Numbered from the stretch's first letter, positions 22,843-30,792 are shown. The stretch is 31,969 nt of DNA from Thermofilaceae archaeon (GCA_027027675.1 JALVKT010000109.1:1-31969); one strand, 5' to 3'. The notes: a model not told the origin generated them from the letters alone. Translations and numbers: made by a program.

Positions 22843-24221
22843 GCCTTGCCACCCACGTATAGCCTGGTTCTCACGTGCGGCCCCCCGCCGTCCACCGGCA
22901 CCAGCTGGAGCTTCCCGCACACCCCGGGCGAGGCTATCATGAAGTCGTCCCCCACAGCGTCTATGCTGGCCAGCACATCCAGGGAGTTGCCCGATATCGT
23001 TACGCCCCTGTAAGGCCTTACCGGCTCCCCACCCCTTATCTCCCAGGCCTCCTGCACGACGAACATGAAGTTTCCATTCATGTCGGACTCTCCGTGGAGG
23101 CTCTTAACGAGGTAGAGTCCCTTCTCGGTGTCGCCGATTATCTCGTCCCTCTTCCAAGTGCCCGGCTCCATGTACGTCGTCCTCATCCTGACGAGCGGCG
23201 CGTGCGCGTAGTCCTGGGCCCTCCCGTTGCCCGTGGGCTCCACGCCCATCTCCGCGGCGGTCTGCCTGCTGTGCATGTAGCCCCTGAGCACCCCGTGGTC
23301 GAGGATGCGTACCTCTCTCCCAGCCACGCCCTCGTCGTCCACGGGGGTCCACCCGTAGCTGTCCTTTGGGCCCGGCGCGTCGACTATGGAGACCTCCTCT
23401 GCGGCAAGCCTTTCTCCGATGCGGCCGGCGAGGATCGAGCCTGTGGAGACGAAGTCTGCCTCGGCGGTGTGGCCGAAGGCCTCGTGGACTATCATTCCAA
23501 CGAGGTCGTTGTCGAGTATAACCGTCTCGTAGCCGCCCCTCGGCACCGGCGCGTCTAGCAGGCGTAGAGCCCTTTCAGCGGCTACAGCTGCCCTTTCAAT
23601 GGGGCTCTCCGCCCTGAGCACCTCGAGCCCGCCGGTCTTGGCGACTACTTCGAGGGCTGGGCTCTTCACTCCTCCCCTCCCAGCGACGGCGTAGAGGAGC
23701 ACCCTGACCCTGGAGCCTTCAACCAGGGCCTCCGCGCCGTCACTCGACGCCACGGCCTTCCAGTACCGCACGTCGCTGTACCTGACCCTGTCGTCCACTA
23801 TACCCTCCCTGCGCAGCTCCCTGTCGGCGTCGAGAACCAGGGAGACCTTCTCCTCCGGGGAAACATCCCTCGGGTCTACCTTGACGTCCGCGGAGAACCT
23901 TGCCTTCACGCCGCCCCCCAGTGCCACGCCCCTGGGCTCCCCGCTTATGCTCCTGGCCAGCCTGAGAGCCCTGTCGACGGCGTCCCGGATGCCCGCCTCC
24001 CCAAGGTTTTCGGTGAAAGCGAAGCCCCAGTGGCCCCGGAGGTGTACGCGGACGGCGAGGCCTAGAGCCTCCGAGAGCCCTGAGGCCTCGACGGAGCCCT
24101 TCGCCGCCCTGACGCTGTAGCTGCTGGCGTACTCGACCCGGGAGTCGGCGTAGCCTGCTCCACCCTTCTCCGCTAGCTCCACGGCCTTCTCGGCGAGGGC
24201 TAGCCCCTCCTGAGGATCCAC
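22839..24221 (-). CDS. tldD: TldD-type metalloprotease subunit
   Basis: Catalytic subunit of the TldD/TldE peptidase. The 460 residues carry the zinc motif HEAFGH (His246, Glu247, His251) followed by TAEADFVSTGS. Further family blocks are DDEGVAGREVRILDHGVLRG and EPTGNGRAQDYAHAPLVRM, and the C-terminal zinc-ligand cysteine region is IASPGVCGKLQLVPV. The start is GTG 24221, the first usable codon; a TATA-like box is centred 25 bases upstream, so the mRNA may be leaderless. It is divergent from the nucleotidyltransferase gene, and both may share that single box. The PmbA gene follows with a 4-base overlap. Confidence 0.94.
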   Translation of the reverse strand: MDPQEGLALAEKAVELAEKGGAGYADSRVEYASSYSVRAAKGSVEASGLSEALGLAVRVHLRGHWGFAFTENLGEAGIRDAVDRALRLARSISGEPRGVALGGGVKARFSADVKVDPRDVSPEEKVSLVLDADRELRREGIVDDRVRYSDVRYWKAVASSDGAEALVEGSRVRVLLYAVAGRGGVKSPALEVVAKTGGLEVLRAESPIERAAVAAERALRLLDAPVPRGGYETVILDNDLVGMIVHEAFGHTAEADFVSTGSILAGRIGERLAAEEVSIVDAPGPKDSYGWTPVDDEGVAGREVRILDHGVLRGYMHSRQTAAEMGVEPTGNGRAQDYAHAPLVRMRTTYMEPGTWKRDEIIGDTEKGLYLVKSLHGESDMNGNFMFVVQEAWEIRGGEPVRPYRGVTISGNSLDVLASIDAVGDDFMIASPGVCGKLQLVPVDGGGPHVRTRLYVGGKA

Positions 24222-24240
24222 AGTTCAGGGTATGGTTTGA

Positions 24241-24250
24241 GATATTAATG
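24241..24250. promoter_or_regulatory. shared palindromic TATA-like box for divergent genes
   Basis: GATATTAATG on the plus strand, CATTAATATC on the minus strand. It is centred 25 bases from the TldD GTG (24221) and about 30 bases from the nucleotidyltransferase GTG (24276). The 54-base gap contains no second A/T-rich element, so one box probably serves both directions. Confidence 0.45.
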
Positions 24251-24275
24251 GCGTGCCCCCCAGTTACAGCTTGAA

Positions 24276-25082
24276 GTGATAATCGCAAGCCCCCTAGTAG
24301 TGCTCCGGGAGGTGCTGGGCGAGAAGCTGGCCGGACTGATAGTGTTCGGCAGCTACGCGAGGCCGGGGGACGCCGCGCCCGGCAGCGACCTTAACCTAGC
24401 GGTGATCACCAGGGAGCCTCTCAGCGTCAGGGAGAAGGCCGGCGTCTACTCAAGCCTCGTGGGGCCCGTGTCGCCGCTCATAGTCGCGGTGGGCCAGCTG
24501 GGGGAGCTTTGGAGGGCTGGCGACTTCATAGCTCACCTCCTCTACGGGGACTCCGTTGCCCTCTACGCGTCGGAGGAGGTGAGGAGGCTCTTGGCGGAGC
24601 CTCCACCCCTAACCGCGAGGACGAAAAACTACCTTAGGAGGCACTCGCTGGCCGCCCTGGGCATAGCCTTTACGGAGCACCTTGCCGGGAGGTGGGTCGA
24701 CTCTGAGAACTATTCGTACCGGGCGTATAGGAGTGCGGTGCGCTACCTGGAGGCCTCGGAGCGTGGGCGCATACCGTTCTCGGACAGAGAGGTTATCTCC
24801 GCCCTCGTCGAGAGGGGGGTGGGCGCCGCCACGTATAGGAGGCTGCGGTCGCTCCGCAGGCTGGGCGGCGGCGCCGTGGAGAGCAGAGACGCGTTGGAGC
24901 GGTCGTTTGAAGGCGTCAAGAAGCTGCTCGGCCTCAGAGGGGTCTCAGCGGGCGAGGCGCTGTCGAAGGCGGAGGGGCTGCGTGTCGGCGACGTGAAGGT
25001 TTACGAGGAGGGGGGAATGGTAAAGGTTGAGATACTATACGTGGATGAAAGGGGCGGCCTCAAAAGAATTGTTCTCGGCTAG
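24276..25082 (+). CDS. nucleotidyltransferase-fold protein with altered active site
   Basis: Protein of 268 residues starting with a minimal nucleotidyltransferase domain: LIVFGSYARP at about 21-30 (the GS motif), then GSDLNLAVITRE at 36-47. The family needs G-S and D-x-D; here the second acidic residue is Asn40 (S-D-L-N), so metal-dependent catalysis is doubtful. The C-terminal half (residues 118-230) is all-helical and charged (TKNYLRRHSLAALGIAF, SYRAYRSAVRYLEASE, RSLRRLGGGAVESRDALERS), like a HEPN-type helical bundle, though I do not see the R-x4-6-H motif clearly. The last 30 residues form a beta-hairpin. GTG 24276 is the start; nothing usable lies upstream since TTG 24271 runs into a stop. 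Convergent and overlapping by four bases with the ABC exporter. Function unknown. Confidence 0.75.
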   Translation: MIIASPLVVLREVLGEKLAGLIVFGSYARPGDAAPGSDLNLAVITREPLSVREKAGVYSSLVGPVSPLIVAVGQLGELWRAGDFIAHLLYGDSVALYASEEVRRLLAEPPPLTARTKNYLRRHSLAALGIAFTEHLAGRWVDSENYSYRAYRSAVRYLEASERGRIPFSDREVISALVERGVGAATYRRLRSLRRLGGGAVESRDALERSFEGVKKLLGLRGVSAGEALSKAEGLRVGDVKVYEEGGMVKVEILYVDERGGLKRIVLG

Positions 25083-26842
25083 GCGGCCTGGCTCTCCCAG
25101 AGCCTAGCGTAGACGCCGCCGCGCCTCAGGAGTTCGCTGTGCGAGCCCTGCTCTACGACGACGCCGTTGTCCACTACCACTATTTTCTGGGCGCGGGGCG
25201 ATATGGCTGGGAGCCTGTGCGCAACTACGAGGAGGCTGATGTTTTTCTCAGCGGCGTATCGTACCAAGCCCTCGTATACCTCGACCTCGGTCTCGGGGTC
25301 TAGGCTGCTCGTAGCCTCGTCTAGGAGGAGTATGCGGGGCTTCGCCGCCAACGCCCTTATGAGGGAGATTGCCTGCCTCTGGCCCTTGCTGAGGTTTTTG
25401 CCGCTCTCCTCAACTTTTCCCTCGAGGCCTCCGGGTATGGACTCTATGACGCCCCTCAGGTTTAGCCTGTCTATGAGGTCCTCGACCTCCTCCTTCGAAG
25501 CGTCTGTGAGCAGCGTTATGTTTTCCAGCACGGTGCCCGAGAAGACGAGGGGCTCCTGGGGGACGTAGACCGCGTACCTCCTCAGCCTCTTAAGCATGTA
25601 CTCCCTGTTCACCCTGCCGTCGACCTCCACGGCCCCCTTCCAGGGGTCGTAGAAGCGGGGCACTAGCTTGAGCAGCGTGCTCTTCCCGCTGCCCGTGGGG
25701 CCGGCTATGACGGTGAGTCCTCCGAGCCCCTCCAGGGTCACGCCCCGTATCACCGGCTGGCCCTCCTCGTAGCCGAAGTGGACGTCGCGGAAGGACACTA
25801 TGCCCGGCCCGGGCGGCACGTGCTCGCCTCCCATGTCTTCCTGTGGGAGGTTGAGGACTCCTATCACCCTCTCTGCCGCGGCCAGGGTGGACTGGAGCGT
25901 GCTGTAGAAGAACACGAGTGTGCGGAGCGGCTGGAAGAAGCCGTCGAGGTACGAGACGAAGGCGACGAGCACGCCGAGCGTTATCTGACCGCCCACGACG
26001 AGTATGCCTCCGTAGAAGAGGATGGCTGCGAGGCCGGCTGCGCGTATGATGTCCGTGGCCGGGCCGACGCCCGACGCGGCCCTCTCAGCCTCGACGTTGG
26101 ACTCCACGTACTCGTAGGCCGCCTTCCTGAACTCCTTCCTCTCGTACTCCTTCCGCTGCGTGAAGACCTTGGTCACCGCTGCCCCGGAGACGCCCTGCTC
26201 GACCTTTGCCATGACCTTTGCTATCGCCTCCCTGGCCTTCGTGTACGCCCGCCTGGCCTTCCTTGCGAAGTACACGTTGATTAGGAGCACAAGGGGCACG
26301 AGGGAGAAGACTATGAGGCTTAGCTCGACGTTGAGCATGAGCATTGCCCAGGCGGCGAAGAACATCGTCGACAGGTCCATGAGCGTGTTTATGATGTCGC
26401 TGGTGAACACGTAGCCTATCGTGTCCACGTCGTTGGTCACCTTGGAGACGAGGCGGCCTGTCTCCTGGCTCCTGAGCACGGAGAGCTTCGCCCCCACAAT
26501 CCTCGCGTAGAGGAGCCGCCTGAGGTCGCGTATGAAGCTCTGCCCGATATACGTGTTCAGCACCTGCCTCGCGTACACGCCGAGGGACCTGGCGGCGACG
26601 AAGGCGAGGTAGAGGGCGAGGTTGTACATGAGCAGGGCGAGGCTGCCCCTCGTGAGCGCGTCGACGAGGGCTCCCTGAAGGATGGGCACTATGACCCTCG
26701 CGGCCACTATTACCGCTGAAACCAGCACGTAGCCGACGAGGTGCTTTGTGTAGGGCTTTATCACGGGGGCGAGGCCGGCTATGGCCTCCCTCAGGCCTAT
26801 GGAGGCCTTCTCATCTGTTGCTCTGCTTAACCTCCACGCCAC
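25079..26842 (-). CDS. ABC exporter half-transporter, consensus-site subunit
   Basis: Half-size ABC exporter of 587 residues with an N-terminal six-helix transmembrane domain (about 30-310) and a C-terminal nucleotide-binding domain. Walker A is AGPTGSGKSTLLK, Walker B is ILLLDEATSSLD with catalytic Glu, and the switch region is VVAHRL with His. The signature is non-canonical, LSKGQRQ in place of LSGGQ. The upstream gene encodes the partner half, whose Walker B and switch are degenerate, so the two form a heterodimer of the TM287/288 or BmrCD kind. GTG 26842 overlaps the upstream stop by 32 bases and no other in-frame start is nearby. The transported compound (lipid, drug or peptide) cannot be read from sequence. 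It is convergent with the nucleotidyltransferase gene, sharing a CTAG. Confidence 0.93.
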   Translation of the reverse strand: MAWRLSRATDEKASIGLREAIAGLAPVIKPYTKHLVGYVLVSAVIVAARVIVPILQGALVDALTRGSLALLMYNLALYLAFVAARSLGVYARQVLNTYIGQSFIRDLRRLLYARIVGAKLSVLRSQETGRLVSKVTNDVDTIGYVFTSDIINTLMDLSTMFFAAWAMLMLNVELSLIVFSLVPLVLLINVYFARKARRAYTKAREAIAKVMAKVEQGVSGAAVTKVFTQRKEYERKEFRKAAYEYVESNVEAERAASGVGPATDIIRAAGLAAILFYGGILVVGGQITLGVLVAFVSYLDGFFQPLRTLVFFYSTLQSTLAAAERVIGVLNLPQEDMGGEHVPPGPGIVSFRDVHFGYEEGQPVIRGVTLEGLGGLTVIAGPTGSGKSTLLKLVPRFYDPWKGAVEVDGRVNREYMLKRLRRYAVYVPQEPLVFSGTVLENITLLTDASKEEVEDLIDRLNLRGVIESIPGGLEGKVEESGKNLSKGQRQAISLIRALAAKPRILLLDEATSSLDPETEVEVYEGLVRYAAEKNISLLVVAHRLPAISPRAQKIVVVDNGVVVEQGSHSELLRRGGVYARLWESQAA

Positions 26843-28526
26843 GGCGCATCAGCCTCCTTATAACATCCTCGGGCCTGCCCTGGTAGGCGACCCGGCCGTC
26901 CCGGAGCACCACTACGCGGTCTGCAAGCCTCATGGTTGAGGGGCGCTGCGTCACCACGATTATCGTCCGCCCCTTGAAGTGCTTGGTAAGCGCGTCGTAG
27001 ATAGCCTTCTCGGTCTCCGCGTCCACCTCGCTCGTGGAGTCGTCGAGCACTATTATCTTGGGGTTCGCGAGCAGGGTCCTCGCTATCGCCACCCGCTGCC
27101 TCTGGCCGCCGCTCAGGGTAACCCCTCCCTCACCTACAGGCGTGTCGTAGCCGCGCGGGAGGGACTCTATGAAGTCGTGTATGTTTGCGAGCCTCGCAGC
27201 CCTCTCTATCTCCTCCCTCGAGGCGTCGGGCTTCGCGTAGGCTATGTTTTCGCCTATAGTGCCGGGGAAGAGGTATATGTCCTGGTGGACGAGGCCCACC
27301 TGGCTTCTCAGGGAGGAGAGCTTTACGCGGCGTATGTCGACTCCGTCTATGAGCACCTGCCCCTTCTGTGGGTCGTAGAGGCGCAGCAGGAGCATGGCAA
27401 GGCTGCTTTTGCCGCTGCCCGGGGGCCCCGTTATCGCCAGCACCTCGCCGGGCTTGACCTCGAGGTTCAGGCCCTTGAGCACCCACCTATCCCCGTCGTA
27501 GCTGAACCACACGTCCCTGAACTCCACCCTCCCCTCCTTGACCTCGAGGGGCTGCGCGTCAGGCGCCTCCTCCACCTCCTCCCTGGCGTCGAGTATCTCG
27601 AAGACTCGCTGGGCCGCCACGCGTGAAAGCTCCACCCTTGTGACGGCGAGGCCCATGCTTGCCATGGGCCACGTAAGCATCGTCGAGTAGAGGCCTAGGG
27701 CGACCACGTCGCCCACCGTGAGCTCCCCTGCGAGCACCTTCTGGCCCCCGAGGTAGTAGATGACCGCGAAGCTTAGGCCGCCGAGTATGACGAAGCTCGA
27801 CCACACCAGTGCCCTCAGGAGGCCTATCCTGTACATCTCTCCCCAGTACTTTTCAAGCCGGCCTGAGAGCCTCCTGCCGAGCCTCTCCTCCGCGGCCAGG
27901 GCCTTCACGGCGAGTATGCCAACAATAGTCTCCCTGAGAATGCTTGTTATCTCGCCGTAGACCTCGCGGGCCTCGCGGAACTTTAGGCGTATCCTCTTGG
28001 CGAAGCTCCTGAATATGAACGGCAGGGGGGAGAGGGCCAGGTAGCTTGCCGCCGCCACCAGGGGGTCTATGGTGAGCATGCTTGCGAGGGAGAATAGGAG
28101 GGTGAAGAGGCTGCTTATGAACGCCATCATGAAGAAGAGGAAAAGCCTCTTCACCTCTTCGAGGTCGGCGGTGGCCCTGGACATGAGCTGGCCCGCACCC
28201 TTCCTGTAGATGAAGCTTAGCGGCAGCTCCTGCATCTTCGCGTACAGCTCGACCCTGAGGTCGGCGGCCACCAGCTCGGCGAGCTTCCGGGCCTCCACCC
28301 GCTCGAGGTACCAGAAAACCCCGCTAGCCACTATAAGGCCCACGATGGCCGCCACGTAGACCTGGAGGTCTGAGAGGCTCTTGCGTACAAGCGAGTCCAC
28401 TATTAGCCTCGCAACCTGGGGGACAAGGACGGAAAACACGGTTGAGAGGGCCGAAGCCGTGAGCCCCACTATGAGGGGCACCTTGTGACGGGCCGCGTAG
28501 CCGGCGAGTCGCCTCAGGGCCACCAC
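26811..28526 (-). CDS. ABC exporter half-transporter, degenerate-site subunit
   Basis: First half of the heterodimeric exporter, 571 residues from GTG 28526. It has a six-helix transmembrane domain followed by a nucleotide-binding domain. Walker A is TGPPGSGKSSLAM and the signature LSGGQRQRV is canonical. Walker B is IIVLDDSTSEVD, in which the catalytic Glu is replaced by Asp, and the switch histidine is replaced by Gln (VVTQRPSTM). These changes are the hallmark of the degenerate half in asymmetric exporters. The frame is open up to 28631, but the upstream part has no membrane or family features, and two A/T-rich boxes at 28560-28567 and 28592-28599 fall within it. GTG 28526 (LVVALRRLAGYAARHK context) is therefore chosen with moderate certainty. 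Confidence 0.92.
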   Translation of the reverse strand: MVALRRLAGYAARHKVPLIVGLTASALSTVFSVLVPQVARLIVDSLVRKSLSDLQVYVAAIVGLIVASGVFWYLERVEARKLAELVAADLRVELYAKMQELPLSFIYRKGAGQLMSRATADLEEVKRLFLFFMMAFISSLFTLLFSLASMLTIDPLVAAASYLALSPLPFIFRSFAKRIRLKFREAREVYGEITSILRETIVGILAVKALAAEERLGRRLSGRLEKYWGEMYRIGLLRALVWSSFVILGGLSFAVIYYLGGQKVLAGELTVGDVVALGLYSTMLTWPMASMGLAVTRVELSRVAAQRVFEILDAREEVEEAPDAQPLEVKEGRVEFRDVWFSYDGDRWVLKGLNLEVKPGEVLAITGPPGSGKSSLAMLLLRLYDPQKGQVLIDGVDIRRVKLSSLRSQVGLVHQDIYLFPGTIGENIAYAKPDASREEIERAARLANIHDFIESLPRGYDTPVGEGGVTLSGGQRQRVAIARTLLANPKIIVLDDSTSEVDAETEKAIYDALTKHFKGRTIIVVTQRPSTMRLADRVVVLRDGRVAYQGRPEDVIRRLMRRGVEVKQSNR

Positions 28527-28559
28527 TAAGCACCGGGGGTAGACCCCCGCCAGGATATC

Positions 28560-28599
28560 TAAAATTTCCGTTTCTCCCGGGCGAACAGAGATAAAATTT
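28560..28599 (-). promoter_or_regulatory. two repeated TATA-like boxes before the ABC exporter
   Basis: TAAAATTT occurs at 28560-28567 and again at 28592-28599, 32 bases apart; on the minus strand each reads AAATTTTA. The nearer one is about 34-41 bases before GTG 28526 and the farther one about 66-73 bases before it. They may be alternative promoters or a TATA box plus a repeated operator. Confidence 0.45.
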
Positions 28600-28618
28600 G
28601 GACAAATGGCCGTGCCGG

Positions 28619-28661
28619 CAGCCCCACTCATCCCAGCCTTCCAGGCCTGTCGGTGGGGCTG
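28619..28661. repeat. 9-base inverted repeat upstream of the MTHFS promoter
   Basis: CAGCCCCAC (28619-28627) and GTGGGGCTG (28653-28661) are perfect complements separated by 25 bases that contain AGGCCT. It lies between the exporter boxes and the TATA box at 28671, so a protein-binding site for a dimeric regulator is more likely than an RNA hairpin. Confidence 0.4.
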
Positions 28662-28670
28662 TCGCGGGCA

Positions 28671-28679
28671 CTATATACT
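28671..28679 (+). promoter_or_regulatory. TATA box of the MTHFS gene
   Basis: CTATATACT is centred about 36 bases before the TTG at 28711. A second A/T run, AATATATT, lies at 28691-28698, too close to the start to be the TATA box for the same message. Confidence 0.6.
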
Positions 28680-28710
28680 TGCGGCGCGGCAATATATTGG
28701 TGCCGCCTTC

Positions 28711-29424
28711 TTGGACGAGAAAGAGGAGATTAGGAGGAGGGTGTGGCGGCTGCTACGGGAAAAGGGGGTTGCAAGGTTCCCCTTCCCAATTGAGGGCAGG
28801 ATACCCAACTTTGTTGGCGCTGAGGCGGCGGCCCGCAGGCTCGCCTCAACCAGGGTCTTCTCGGAGGCGGAGGTGGTGTTCTGCAACCCCGACTCGCCCC
28901 AGAGGCCTGTGAGAGAGCTCGTACTCGTCTCTGGGAAGACTCTCGTCATGGCGACGCCCAGGCTTAGGAGCGGCTTTATACTGGTGAAGCCGGGCTGGGT
29001 GCCCCCGAGGCGTGTCAGGGAGGCCTCGACCATCAGGGGCGCCTTCAAGTGGGGCCGCCTCACGGAGGAGCCGCCGCCGATAGACCTTAAGGTTGCTGGC
29101 AGCGTGGCTGTCGACGAGAGGGGTGGCAGGGTGGGTAAGGGGGGAGGCTACAGCGACCTCGAGTACGCGATCCTCAGGGAGATGGGGCTAATAGGCGAGG
29201 ACACGCCGATAGCGACCACGGTGCACGACCTGCAGGTGCTGCCGCGGGTTCCCATGGGCAGGCACGATGTCCCCATGGACCACGTATTTACGCCCACTAG
29301 GTGGATAGAGACTCATACGCCGTATCCGAGGCCCCGGGGCATATACTGGGACGAGCTCCCGAGGGAGAAGCTGGAGTCGATACCCATCCTGAAGAGGCTG
29401 GCCAGGGAGAGGGGCATAGAATAA
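28711..29424 (+). CDS. 5-formyltetrahydrofolate cyclo-ligase family protein (MTHFS)
   Basis: Family of 5-formyl-THF cyclo-ligase, which converts 5-formyltetrahydrofolate to the methenyl form with ATP; in archaea the cofactor may be a tetrahydropterin. The 237 residues match the archaeal type: RRRVWRLLREKGVARFPFPI at the start, RIPNFVGAEAAARRLAS, CNPDSPQRPVREL, ATPRLRSGFILVKP, and the signature GKGGGYSDLEYAIL with DLQVLPRVPMGRHDVPMD. I take TTG 28711 as start because the open frame to 28606 adds residues without family similarity and crosses the TATA box. The last bases of this gene hold a TATA-like box for SurE. It leads a plus-strand set MTHFS - SurE - THEP1. Confidence 0.88.
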   Translation: MDEKEEIRRRVWRLLREKGVARFPFPIEGRIPNFVGAEAAARRLASTRVFSEAEVVFCNPDSPQRPVRELVLVSGKTLVMATPRLRSGFILVKPGWVPPRRVREASTIRGAFKWGRLTEEPPPIDLKVAGSVAVDERGGRVGKGGGYSDLEYAILREMGLIGEDTPIATTVHDLQVLPRVPMGRHDVPMDHVFTPTRWIETHTPYPRPRGIYWDELPREKLESIPILKRLARERGIE

Positions 29425-29427
29425 ATC
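29417..29427 (+). promoter_or_regulatory. TATA-like box for surE inside the MTHFS 3' end
   Basis: ATAGAATAAAT, overlapping the MTHFS stop codon, is centred about 28 bases before the SurE ATG at 29451, which would give a leaderless surE mRNA in addition to read-through from MTHFS. Confidence 0.4.
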
Positions 29428-29450
29428 TCGGGGCACACCCGTTTACTCCC

Positions 29451-30245
29451 ATGAACGATGGGAGGATTAGGATACTGCTCACCAATGATGACGGGCCCTT
29501 CAGCCCGGGCCTCTGGATACTCTACGAGGCCATAAAGGATCTAGGCGACGTTTACGTAGTCGTCCCCGAGACGCCGAAGTCGGCAACAGGCCTAGGCCTG
29601 ACACTGCACAAGCCGCTGAGGATGAACAAGCTCAGGCTCAGCGGCAGGACGGCGTACGTCGTCAGCGGAACCCCGAGCGACGTGATCTACGTTGCGATGA
29701 ACACCGTTGTGGGCAAGCCGGACCTCGTAGTGTCGGGGATAAACGTTGGAGACAACCTTAGCATCCAGGTTATACTCAGCTCGGGAACAGTGGGCGCCGT
29801 GCTCCAGGCCGCCATAGAGGGTATCCCGGGGATAGCGTTCAGCGCCGCCGTGGCCGGCCCCGAGGAGATGGAGGAGGAGAGCTACAGGGAGCACCTGCTA
29901 AACCTGACAAGGGAGATTGTGAAAGCCGTGCTTGAGAGGGGCATGCCGAGCGGCGTCGACGTGCTCAACGTGAACTTCCCCGGCGTCCTGGCCCGCGACA
30001 TAGTAGTGGTAAGGGCGGCTAGGAAGAGGTTCTCTACGAGCATAGTTAAGCGGCGGGACCCGCGGGGCGTCCCCTACTACTGGCTCTACGGCCAGCCTGT
30101 GGAGGCCGAGCCGGGCACCGACGTCCACACGGTGCTCGAGGAGGGCAAGGCGGCGGTGACCCCGCTCTCCCTCCCCGTCAGCTACGTCGACTCCCCCGAG
30201 GTAAAGAGCATGGTCGAGGAGATTAGGCGGAAAATATCCTGGTGA
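29451..30245 (+). CDS. surE: 5'/3'-nucleotidase SurE
   Basis: Metal-dependent nucleoside monophosphate phosphatase of 264 residues. The metal site LLTNDDGPFSPG (Asp13, Asp14) is at the N-terminus, the PETPKSATGLGLTLH stretch supplies the Ser ligand, and the family block SGINVGDN supplies the Asn. The signature SGTVGAVLQAAIEGIPGIA follows. It is a cytosolic housekeeping enzyme of nucleotide salvage and stress survival. The ATG at 29451 is used because the frame before it overlaps MTHFS. The next gene, THEP1, starts 7 bases after its stop, consistent with an operon. Confidence 0.95.
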   Translation: MNDGRIRILLTNDDGPFSPGLWILYEAIKDLGDVYVVVPETPKSATGLGLTLHKPLRMNKLRLSGRTAYVVSGTPSDVIYVAMNTVVGKPDLVVSGINVGDNLSIQVILSSGTVGAVLQAAIEGIPGIAFSAAVAGPEEMEEESYREHLLNLTREIVKAVLERGMPSGVDVLNVNFPGVLARDIVVVRAARKRFSTSIVKRRDPRGVPYYWLYGQPVEAEPGTDVHTVLEEGKAAVTPLSLPVSYVDSPEVKSMVEEIRRKISW

Positions 30246-30252
30246 GCCCGGC

Positions 30253-30792
30253 GTGAAGAAGAACTTCCTCGTCACAGGCAGGCCCGGCATCGGGAAGACG
30301 ACGTGTGTGATGCGCACAGCGGAGCTCCTCAGGGGGCGGGGGCTGCGCGTCGGAGGCATGGTGACGCTGGAGCAGAGGGCCGCCGGCCGGCGCGTAGGCT
30401 TCAAAGTTATAGACCTCGAGACCGGGGCTGAGGACTGGCTCGCCAGGGCCGGCGTGGAGGGGCCCGTGAGGGTTGGGAGGTACGCGGTCTTCCTCGAGAA
30501 CCTTGAGAGGGTGGGGGTCGCCGCTGTGAGGCGCTGCGTGGGCGCATGCGACGTGGTCGTTGTGGACGAGATAGGGCCTATGGAGCTTAAAAGCCGCGCG
30601 TTCCGCGAGGCCGTGTGGGAGGCTCTCGATTCTGGGACGCCTGTCCTGGCTACGATACACGTGGCCGCGTCGCGGAACCCCTTTGGGAGGAGAGTGCTTG
30701 GTAGAAGTGACGTGGAGCTTTACAGGGTAACCTTTGAAAACAGGGAGGAGCTGCCGCGGGTGCTTGCGGAGAAAATACTGGGCACGCGCTAG
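30253..30792 (+). CDS. nucleoside-triphosphatase THEP1
   Basis: Cytosolic P-loop NTPase of 179 residues, known in archaea and as human cancer-related NTPase; it hydrolyses several NTPs with a broad, slow activity. Walker A is TGRPGIGKTTCVMR at positions 8-21. Walker B is DVVVVDEIGPMELKSRAF near 100-117. The C-terminal part holds VLATIHVAA and FENREELP. GTG 30253 is the start, 7 bases after SurE. The 3' end converges on the alcohol dehydrogenase gene: the TAG stop (30790-30792) and the opposite TAG share the tetranucleotide CTAG. Role in the cell remains unclear in the family. Confidence 0.93.
   Translation: MKKNFLVTGRPGIGKTTCVMRTAELLRGRGLRVGGMVTLEQRAAGRRVGFKVIDLETGAEDWLARAGVEGPVRVGRYAVFLENLERVGVAAVRRCVGACDVVVVDEIGPMELKSRAFREAVWEALDSGTPVLATIHVAASRNPFGRRVLGRSDVELYRVTFENREELPRVLAEKILGTR

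Noticed and set aside
26979..27626. Plus-strand frame of 215 codons inside the ABC exporter
   Set aside because: It is antisense to the nucleotide-binding domain and has no start region or family features.
28527..28631. N-terminal extension of the ABC exporter to 28631
   Set aside because: The extra residues have no membrane or family character, and both TATA-like boxes fall inside them.
28606..28710. N-terminal extension of MTHFS to 28606
   Set aside because: It lies over the inverted repeat and the TATA box at 28671 and lacks similarity to the family start.
29301..29450. N-terminal extension of SurE to 29301
   Set aside because: It overlaps MTHFS out of frame; SurE proteins begin a few residues before the LLTNDDG motif, as with ATG 29451.
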